A DNA stretch of 64,000 nt, from the NCBI GenBank assembly GCA_022820505.1, contig JAJEFK010000021.1, forward strand, positions 186,001 through 250,000. The letters are read 5' to 3'. Made by a program: the position numbers and the translations under genes. Origin of the DNA: Acidimicrobiia bacterium. Its GTDB lineage: Bacteria; Actinomycetota; Acidimicrobiia; Acidimicrobiales; Poriferisodalaceae. The notes under the pieces are model-generated. The model saw nothing but the letters and a program-made list of their open reading frames with translations. It searched no databases and was not told the DNA's origin. Below, piece by piece: positions 56,980-64,000 of the stretch (the stretch's first letter is position 1; each line of letters starts with the position of its first letter).

Positions 56980-58530
56980 ATGAGCTGGGAGCCTGAGATC
57001 GCTGAGCTGCGCCGCCGCGAGGCGTTCGCCGAGGCGCTTGGCGGGCCCGACAAGGTCGAGCGCCAGCACTTCTTCGGCAAGATGACCGTGCGCGAGCGCA
57101 TTGACGCCATGGCCGACAAGGGCTCGTTCCACGAGATCGGCAAGACCGCCGGCGTCGCCGAGTACGACGATCACGGCAATCTCGTGCACTTGACGCCGTC
57201 GAACTTCATCTTCGGCCTTGCTCGTATCGACGACCGTCCCGTTGTCCTGTCCGGCGACGACTTCACCGTGCGCGGCGGCTCCTCCGACGCCACCATCCCC
57301 GAGAAGCGCAACGCGGCGGAGTCCATGGCCTACGAGATGCGGCTGCCGCACATCCGCCTGGTGGACGGCATGGGCGGCGGCGGCTCGGTCAAATCCATCG
57401 AGATGGCGGGCCGCACCTACATCCCCGAACTGCGGGGCTGGGACGTCATCGTGAATCACCTCTCGGTCGCGCCATCGGTGTCGTTGGCGCTGGGCTCGGT
57501 GGCGGGCATCGGTGCCGCCCGGGTGGCCACTGCGCACTACTCGGTCATCGTGCGCGACACCGCCCAGATGATGATTGCCGGGCCGGCACTCGTCGAGCAG
57601 GCGTCGCTGGGCGATCACGGCAAGGAAGAACTCGGCCACGCCGACATCCACACGGCCAACGGCGCAATTGACGACGTGGTGGACAGCGAGGACGAGGCGT
57701 TCGAGCGGGCACGCCGGTTCCTGTCCTACCTGCCCGCCAACGTGGACGAGCTGCCCGAGAGGGTGCTCACGGGCGACAGCCCGCAGCGGCGCGACGAGGA
57801 GCTGATCTCGATCGTGCCGCGTGAGCCACGGCGCGTCTACAAGATGCGCTCGATCATCGAGTCGGTCTGCGACCAGGGCAGCTTCTTCGAGATCGGCAGT
57901 CGCTGGGGGCGTTCGATTATCACCGGACTGGCACGCCTCGACGGGTGGCCGGTGGCGATCTTCGGCGAGGATCCCTACGTGTACGGCGGCGGCTGGACAG
58001 CTGACAGCTGCCGCAAGCTCATCCGCCTGCTCGACACTGCCTCCACGTTCCACCTGCCCGTGGTGCACCTGGCAGATTGCCCGGGCTTCCTGATCGGCAA
58101 GGAATCCGAGGAGAGCGGGACGATCCGCTTCGGATCGGCTGCCCTCGCCGCACTGGGACAGCTCACCGCCCCGTTCGCCTGTGTGGTCGTCCGCAAGGCA
58201 TTCGGCGTCGCCGGCGCGGCCAACAACCAGCCGGGCGCCCGCAGCTTCCGGGTGGCATGGCCCTCGGGTGACTGGGGCTCGCTGCCCATCGAAGGCGGCC
58301 TCGAGGTGGCCTACAAGCAGGACCTGGCCGACAGCGACACGCCCGACGAACTGCTCGAAGAGATCCGTGAGCGGCTGAACAGTGTCCGCTCGCCGCACCG
58401 CTCGGCCGAGTTCTTCGAGATCGAGGAGATCATCGACCCCCGCGACACCCGCCCGGTGCTGTGCGAGTGGGCAGATCTCGCGCGCCGCTCCCTCCGGCCC
58501 GGACCGAGTACCTTCGGCTACCGGCCGTAG
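56980..58530 (+). CDS. Acyl-CoA carboxylase carboxyltransferase subunit (propionyl/methylmalonyl-CoA type)
   Basis: RRREAFAEALGGPDKVERQHFFGKMTVRERIDAMADKGSFHEIG, FTVRGGSSDATIPEKRN, LADCPGFLIGKESEESGTIRFGSAALAAL, KAFGVAGAANNQPGARSFRVAWPSGDWGSLPIEGG. Confidence 0.96.
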   Translation: MSWEPEIAELRRREAFAEALGGPDKVERQHFFGKMTVRERIDAMADKGSFHEIGKTAGVAEYDDHGNLVHLTPSNFIFGLARIDDRPVVLSGDDFTVRGGSSDATIPEKRNAAESMAYEMRLPHIRLVDGMGGGGSVKSIEMAGRTYIPELRGWDVIVNHLSVAPSVSLALGSVAGIGAARVATAHYSVIVRDTAQMMIAGPALVEQASLGDHGKEELGHADIHTANGAIDDVVDSEDEAFERARRFLSYLPANVDELPERVLTGDSPQRRDEELISIVPREPRRVYKMRSIIESVCDQGSFFEIGSRWGRSIITGLARLDGWPVAIFGEDPYVYGGGWTADSCRKLIRLLDTASTFHLPVVHLADCPGFLIGKESEESGTIRFGSAALAALGQLTAPFACVVVRKAFGVAGAANNQPGARSFRVAWPSGDWGSLPIEGGLEVAYKQDLADSDTPDELLEEIRERLNSVRSPHRSAEFFEIEEIIDPRDTRPVLCEWADLARRSLRPGPSTFGYRP

Positions 58531-58658
58531 GCCGGGGCCGAAGCGACCGGCACAGGGGCTATCGGCCCTGAGCCATCCAACCGGCCGCGTGGCAGACTCA
58601 GCGGCGAGCTGACCTGTAATCCAAGCAGGGCTGCATCTCGAGCAGGGGAGCGCACACC

Positions 58659-59909
58659 ATGGATCCCACCTACACCGACGAGGCCGACGACTACCGCGAG
58701 AAGATCCAGGCCTTCCTGGCCGAGCACCTGCCGGCCAACTGGGGCGGCATGGGTTCCCTCGACGACGAGGCCCGTGACCAGTTCGTGGAGGAGTGGCGAG
58801 CGCTGCTGTCGGACAATCAGCTGCTCGCGGTGTCGTGGCCGGTCGAGTACGGCGGCGCCGGGCTCAGCGAGGTCGAGCGTGTCGTGATGGCCGAGGAGTT
58901 CGCCAAGGCCGGGGTCCCGGTCGGCGGCGACAACGACGGATTCAGCATCACGATGGTCGGCAACGCCATCATCGAGTGCGGCACCGAGGAGCAGAAGCGC
59001 CACTTCCTGCCCAAGATCATCTCGGGCGAGCATCGCTGGTGCCAGGGCTACAGCGAGCCCGACAGCGGCTCAGACCTCGCCAACCTGGGCACGCGCGCCG
59101 TGCTCGACGGCGACGAGTGGGTGATCAACGGCCAGAAGATCTGGACCTCCAGCGGCCACACCGCCAACTGGATCTTCGTGCTGTGCCGCACCAACCCCAC
59201 CGAGGCCAAGCACCGCGGCATCTCGTTCCTGCTGGTGCCGGTGGACCAGCCCGGTGTGGAGATGCGCCCGATCATCAACATCAACAACCGGCACGACTTC
59301 AACGAGGTGTTCTTCACCGACGCCAAGACGGCGAAGGAGAACGTGGTCGGCGACGTGAACGACGGCTGGCGGGTCGCCAATGTGCTGCTCGGCTTCGAGC
59401 GGGGCCATGGCGCCACCACCGACGCGCTCCGCTTCCGGGACGAGCTCGACCGCATCACGGCAGTGGCCGTCGAGCGTGGTGCCAGCGACGATCCGCTCGT
59501 GCGTCAGGACCTCGCCCAAGCGCACGCCAAGGTCGAGATCATGAAGTGGATGGGCCAGCGCAACATCACCAACGTGCTGGCGGGCAAGGCCCCCGGGCCC
59601 GAGTCGTCGCTGCACAAGCTGCTGTGGAGCGAGTATCACCACTGGATCACCGAGTTCTCGATGGATCTGCTCGGCATGGAGGCGACGGCGCCCAGCGGCC
59701 ATCCCGCGGTGAACGGCATCAATACCGACGCTGTCGGGGCGGATTTCTCCTCGCTCGCGTGGGTGCAGACGTTCATGGGCGCGAGGCCCGGGACGATCTA
59801 TGCGGGCACGTCGGAGGTGCAGCGCAACATCGTCGGCGACCGGGTGCTCGGGCTGCCGCGTGAACCGCGTGCCGACGGCGGCCCGTGGAACCAGATCGGC
59901 AAGAGCTAG
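58659..59909 (+). CDS. Acyl-CoA dehydrogenase family protein
   Basis: LLAVSWPVEYGGAGLSEVERVVMAEEFAKAG, RWCQGYSEPDSGSDLANLGTRAVLDGDEWVINGQKIWTSSGHTANW, GARPGTIYAGTSEVQRNIVGDRVLGLPREPR. Confidence 0.97.
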   Translation: MDPTYTDEADDYREKIQAFLAEHLPANWGGMGSLDDEARDQFVEEWRALLSDNQLLAVSWPVEYGGAGLSEVERVVMAEEFAKAGVPVGGDNDGFSITMVGNAIIECGTEEQKRHFLPKIISGEHRWCQGYSEPDSGSDLANLGTRAVLDGDEWVINGQKIWTSSGHTANWIFVLCRTNPTEAKHRGISFLLVPVDQPGVEMRPIININNRHDFNEVFFTDAKTAKENVVGDVNDGWRVANVLLGFERGHGATTDALRFRDELDRITAVAVERGASDDPLVRQDLAQAHAKVEIMKWMGQRNITNVLAGKAPGPESSLHKLLWSEYHHWITEFSMDLLGMEATAPSGHPAVNGINTDAVGADFSSLAWVQTFMGARPGTIYAGTSEVQRNIVGDRVLGLPREPRADGGPWNQIGKS

Positions 59910-59919
59910 GGAGTTCACC

Positions 59920-60702
59920 ATGGAACTGCGACTGGACGGCAAGACGGCGCTGGTGACCGGCGGCTCGGCCGGCATCGGCAAGGGCATCGCGAAGTCGTTC
60001 GCCGATGCAGGCGCGAATGTGATGATCACCAGCCGCAAGGCCGACAAGTGCGAGGCGGCAGTGGCCGATCTGGCCGAGTCCGCCAGCGGCGAGGTGAGCT
60101 ACATCGCTTCGCACATCGGGCACCTCGAAGAGGCGGAGCGGGTGATGGATGGCACGATCGAGCGCTACGGGTCGCTGGACATCCTGGTCAACAACGCGGC
60201 CACGAACCCGTGGGCGGGCCCGATGATGGACTGCGACATCCCCCGGCTCGACAAGACGTATGAGGTGAACCTGCGCGCACCGCTGCAGTGGTCGCAGGTG
60301 GCGTGGGACAAGTGGATGGGCACCCACGGTGGCTCGGTCATCAATATCGCCTCAGTGGGCGGGCATCACACGTCTGAGGCGCTGGGCGTCTATTGCATGT
60401 TCAAGGACGCGCTCATGCACATGACCCGCCAGCTTGCGGCGGAGATGGGGCCGAAGGTGCGGGTGAACTGCATTGCGCCTGGGCTGATCCGCACTGACTT
60501 TGCGCGTGTGCTCTGGGATGGGCCCCGCGGCAAGATGATCGCCGATCAGCTGCCGCTCAAGCGGCTCGGCGAGCCGTCAGACATAGGCGAAGCCGCGCTG
60601 TTCCTGTCTGCTGCCGGCTCGTGGATGACCGGTCATGTCATGGATATCGACGGCGGCGAATGCGTGAAGATCTCCGGAGAGCTGCCGCTCGAAGAGGGCT
60701 GA
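59920..60702 (+). CDS. SDR family oxidoreductase
   Basis: MELRLDGKTALVTGGSAGIGKGIAKSFADAG, DILVNNAATNPW, YCMFKDALMHMTRQLAAEMGPKVRVNCIAPGLIRTDF. Confidence 0.95.
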   Translation: MELRLDGKTALVTGGSAGIGKGIAKSFADAGANVMITSRKADKCEAAVADLAESASGEVSYIASHIGHLEEAERVMDGTIERYGSLDILVNNAATNPWAGPMMDCDIPRLDKTYEVNLRAPLQWSQVAWDKWMGTHGGSVINIASVGGHHTSEALGVYCMFKDALMHMTRQLAAEMGPKVRVNCIAPGLIRTDFARVLWDGPRGKMIADQLPLKRLGEPSDIGEAALFLSAAGSWMTGHVMDIDGGECVKISGELPLEEG

Positions 60703-60736
60703 GCCGGGCTGATCTGGCGCCGCGCCGAGCCGCCGT

Positions 60737-61537
60737 TCAGACGGCGGCGAACCCTGGCAGCGTCATGAGCCACTCGATGACCTGTTGTGGGTCCTCGACC
60801 ATGGCGTTGTGACCGAGACCGGCAAACACAAACGGCGCCGTGACGCCTGCCGCCAGCGGATTCGCTGACGCTGCTGCGGCGAGATCGTCGTGGTGGTCGG
60901 CAGCCACCAGCGGGTCATGCTCCCCGATCGCCATGGCGATCGGGCACTTCGCCACCGGCAGCAATGCCGCGAGATCGGGCGGACCAACGCTCACGGTGGC
61001 GGGATCCTGCGACGCACGCCAGGGCAGTTCCTGGCCCGAATCGCCGGCCACGCCCGCGTCGATGGCTGCCGCCAGGCGCGGATCATCGGCCGCGATGATG
61101 CCGAACAGGCCCGACAGCTTCAAGAACCACTCTGCGGCCGCTTGGCGGTCATCGAACCTTCGTGGCGGCCGGGCAGCGAGACCGTCGATGCGGTCCAGCT
61201 CTTCGTCGGACCAGCGGATCTTGACGCCGATGGTGGCGACCGATGCCGGGGCGGGACCGAACCAGCCTGACGCGAGCGCGAGCGCAACGGCGCCGCCCAT
61301 GGAGTGCCCGACGACGGCGTAGGGCTGCGCTGCGTACTCGCTGTCCAGCGTTGCTGCGACGTCGGCTGCCATCGCCCCGAACGAGTAATTGCCGGTCCAG
61401 GGGGCCCGTCCGTGCCCTCGGAAGTCTGGCGTCAGCACTGAGGTGCCGCGAGCGCTGAGCAGCTCGGCCACGCCGTCCCACACATGGCGGTTGGCGCCGA
61501 GCCCGTGCAGCAGCACCAGAACCGGCTGCTCAGCCAT
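60737..61537 (-). CDS. Alpha/beta hydrolase
   Basis: MAEQPVLVLLHGLGANRHVWDGVAELLSARGTSVLTPDFRGHG, YAVVGHSMGGAVALALASG (GxSxG). Confidence 0.94.
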   Translation of the reverse strand: MAEQPVLVLLHGLGANRHVWDGVAELLSARGTSVLTPDFRGHGRAPWTGNYSFGAMAADVAATLDSEYAAQPYAVVGHSMGGAVALALASGWFGPAPASVATIGVKIRWSDEELDRIDGLAARPPRRFDDRQAAAEWFLKLSGLFGIIAADDPRLAAAIDAGVAGDSGQELPWRASQDPATVSVGPPDLAALLPVAKCPIAMAIGEHDPLVAADHHDDLAAAASANPLAAGVTAPFVFAGLGHNAMVEDPQQVIEWLMTLPGFAAV

Positions 61538-61606
61538 CGCAGCGCCCGATCTGCGGTTGGCTCTGCCGGAAGCGGCTGCGGGCAGTGCCACGCCCGTCTT
61601 GAGTGC

Positions 61607-62572
61607 TCATCGGGGCCGCTCGCCGTAGTCGCCGTGGGGAGCGTCACGCTCGGCGATCACCTGGCGGAAGCCCTTCGTCTCGAAGTCCTCCACCCAGCGG
61701 TAGGCCTCCTCGGTGTGTCGGGTCACGCCGTCGAAGAATGTGCCCAGAAGCTGGCTGGTGCGCAGGCCCATGTTCTCGAAGGCCTGATTCACGAGCAGCT
61801 TGTTGAGCGCGAGCTGGTTGGCGGGGATGTGAGCGAGCCGCCGGGCGAACGCCTCGACCCGCTCGCCGAGTTCGTCAGGCGGGTGCACGTAGGCGACGAG
61901 TCCGATGCGGTGGGCTGTGGCGGCATCGATGGCATCACCCGACAGCAGAAACTGCTTGGCGTGCTCGAGGCCCAGCCGGTACACCCACATCATCGTGGTG
62001 GGCGTGCCGTAGATGCGCGACGGGGCGTAGCCGATGTGGGCGTCGGAGGCCATGAACAGCAGGTCGCAGCACAGGATCATGTCGGTGGCCCCGCCGATCG
62101 CCCAGCCGTGGATCTGCCCGAGTACGGGCTTGGGGCATTCCCAGATCTTCATGAACCGCTTCACGTTGTGGCCCATGAACTGCCAGTCGCGCACCGGGTC
62201 CCAGGCGCCCTCGCGCGGCTTGGGACCGGGGGCGCTGTAGGGGCTGCCCCATGAGTCGTACAGCTCGTCGTGCGTGCCCCCGCTCGAGGTCTGCCCCGAC
62301 GCCGCCGGGGTGCCGCCGCCTGGATTCAGGTCGTAGCCGGCGGTAAGCGTGGGGCCGTTGCCGCGGAGCACGACCGAGCGGACGTTGCGGGACGCCGTCG
62401 CCCGGTCAATGCCGTCCGCCACCCCGGCGATGACACTCTCGGTGAGGGTGTTCATGCGCTCGGGCCGGTTCAGCGTGATGAACGCGACCGTGTCGACCTC
62501 GTCGTACAGCACCACCGGCTCGGGTTCGCCGGCGCCCCGAGCGCCGCCGGAGGTTCCCACGTCGGAGTTCAT
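61607..62572 (-). CDS. Enoyl-CoA hydratase/isomerase family protein
   Basis: VAFITLNRPERMNTLTESVIAGVADGIDRA, RSVVLRGNGPTLTAGYDL, KPVLGQIHGWAIGGATDMILCCDLLFMASDAHIGYAPSRIYG. Confidence 0.96.
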   Translation of the reverse strand: MNSDVGTSGGARGAGEPEPVVLYDEVDTVAFITLNRPERMNTLTESVIAGVADGIDRATASRNVRSVVLRGNGPTLTAGYDLNPGGGTPAASGQTSSGGTHDELYDSWGSPYSAPGPKPREGAWDPVRDWQFMGHNVKRFMKIWECPKPVLGQIHGWAIGGATDMILCCDLLFMASDAHIGYAPSRIYGTPTTMMWVYRLGLEHAKQFLLSGDAIDAATAHRIGLVAYVHPPDELGERVEAFARRLAHIPANQLALNKLLVNQAFENMGLRTSQLLGTFFDGVTRHTEEAYRWVEDFETKGFRQVIAERDAPHGDYGERPR

Positions 62573-62683
62573 GGCGCGGACGCTAGCTGCGCACGCCCGG
62601 TCGCATGGCTGCGAGGGCGGCCGGGCGGCTGAAGGCTGACGTGCTTCGGGCGAGCCTCCGGCGGTGTGGCTTGACCGGGCAGC

Positions 62684-63262
62684 TCAGGACTGGTGTGCGT
62701 GGGGCGGCGAGGGCCAGCCGGGCACGCCTTCTTCGAGCTGCACCCCGGCGCTGTTGTTGAAACCGCACACCATGCGGTAGCAGCCCGATACGGCCAGCAG
62801 CTGGCACATGTCGGCGGCGCTGTAGTGCCGCGACGCCTCGGCCCAGGCCGCATCAGACACGCAGTCGTCGGCGCACAGATCGTCGACGAGTTGGATCATG
62901 GCGGCCTCGGCGGGCGTCCAGTGACCTTGGGCTATGGGACGGGTGGCGTAGTAGAGCTCAGCCTCGGTCACGCCGTCGACGAGCGCCACGAGACCGTGTT
63001 GACCGAACGTGTAGGCCGAGCCGCAGTTCCAGCACGTGCGCAGCACGGCGATCTCCACGTCGCGCCGGGTGAGGTCGCCTTCGAACTTCAGCAGGATGGT
63101 CTGGGAGTACATGCCCATGGCCTTGGAGACGAGGCGGTTGTGGGCCATCGTCGCTCGCATGTTCACGACGTTGGCAGGCGATGTCTTCATTGCTTCGCGT
63201 GCGAGCTCGGCTGCCCACTCCAGAGGTTCTAACCGCGGTTTAGACGGTCGGGTGAAGTGCAT
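62684..63262 (-). CDS. Carboxymuconolactone decarboxylase family protein
   Basis: MYSQTILLKFEGDLTRRDVEIAVLRTCWNCGSAYTFGQHGLVALVDGVTEAELYYATR (AhpD/CMD-like). Confidence 0.88.
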   Translation of the reverse strand: MHFTRPSKPRLEPLEWAAELAREAMKTSPANVVNMRATMAHNRLVSKAMGMYSQTILLKFEGDLTRRDVEIAVLRTCWNCGSAYTFGQHGLVALVDGVTEAELYYATRPIAQGHWTPAEAAMIQLVDDLCADDCVSDAAWAEASRHYSAADMCQLLAVSGCYRMVCGFNNSAGVQLEEGVPGWPSPPHAHQS

Positions 63263-63405
63263 GCCCGCAGATTAGAAGTGGTGCCATTCACCAGCGCATG
63301 CCGATAGTTCATAGCATTACTGAATTCGCACATGGCTTCCCCGCTGCGCGCCTGACCTACGCTGACGGTGTCTGGGACTGCCGAGCCTCAGGTGAGGGGG
63401 CTGCC

Positions 63406-64000
63406 GTGAGCACGACAACCGGTGCCGAGCACGGTGATGTCGAGCGTGACTTCGACATCTTCAGCGACGAGTACATAGCGGACCCGTCAGTGGTCTGGGA
63501 CCAACTGCGCACCGAGTGCCCTGTCGCGCACAGCGACCGGAACGGCGGCGGGTGGATGCCCACCACCTGGGACGACATCGCGGCGGTGGCCTACGACACC
63601 GACAACTTCAGCTCACGCGACAGCTCGGTGGCGCAGACGCCTGAGGGTGCGTCGTTCATCTCGGCCCCGCCGATCACCTCCGATCCGCCATTCCATGCCG
63701 ACGCCCGCCGGATGCTGCTGCCGTTCTTCTCGCCCAGGGCAGTGGAGGATCTCGTCGAGGTGACGCGCAGCATCGCCCGCGAGCGCCTCGACGTCATCGC
63801 GGCCGAGACTGGGGCGGACCGCGGCGGTTCCGGGGTAGTCGACGCGGCCGACGCCTTCTCCAAGTACATCCCGGTGCGGGTGATCGCCCGCATCCTGGGC
63901 CTGCCCGAATCGGACGAGCCGATGTTCACCCGCTGGGCTGTCGCCGTGCTGCAGGCCACACCCGAGGAGCACGACCACCGAGCCCTTGCGACCCGCGAAG
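63406..64000 (+). CDS. Cytochrome P450, truncated by window end
   Basis: GTG 63406: VSTTTGAEHGDVERDFDIFSDEYIADPSVVWDQLRTECPVAHSDRNGGGWMPTTWDDIAAVAYDTDNFSSRD...PPITSDPPFHADARRMLLPFFSPRAVEDL; open to the end of the window. Confidence 0.93.
   Translation, partial: MSTTTGAEHGDVERDFDIFSDEYIADPSVVWDQLRTECPVAHSDRNGGGWMPTTWDDIAAVAYDTDNFSSRDSSVAQTPEGASFISAPPITSDPPFHADARRMLLPFFSPRAVEDLVEVTRSIARERLDVIAAETGADRGGSGVVDAADAFSKYIPVRVIARILGLPESDEPMFTRWAVAVLQATPEEHDHRALATRE

Overview
High-GC window that looks actinobacterial (Acidimicrobiia-like is a guess; no rRNA marker was seen). It is densely packed with short operons for acyl-CoA, aromatic and short-chain metabolism: PaaK-like ligase, acyl-CoA dehydrogenases, carboxyltransferase, enoyl-CoA hydratase, SDRs, and several LLM/F420-type flavin oxidoreductases. 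It also carries two tandem branched-chain-type substrate-binding lipoproteins, a LacI-controlled beta-glucan (laminarin-like) ABC-import locus, and a small accessory block at about 6.8-11.3 kb. The strongest observation is a hidden selenoprotein gene at 15655..16173. The ORF track truncates it at an in-frame TGA (15928-15930). Read through as Sec, it gives ...AVLAGVGD-U-GSC-SSCSLHDAVAAERVGVPAISVMTSAF..., the signature of the UGSC (seleno)protein family. A perfect 7-bp hairpin (TCGTGCA-GTC-TGCACGA), placed as expected for a bacterial SECIS, starts 12 nt after the TGA. Other notable items are: a 1,150-residue uncharacterised protein in the glucan locus; two identical LacI-type operators (TGGGAGCGCTCCCA); a sterol desaturase-like gene cut by a single in-frame TAG; a 54-bp tandem repeat that regenerates the C-terminus and stop codon of an SDR gene; a HEPN-motif protein; and two toxin-antitoxin-like pairs. 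I found no convincing tRNA, rRNA, CRISPR array or transposase by reading. All family assignments come from motif recognition, not database searches.
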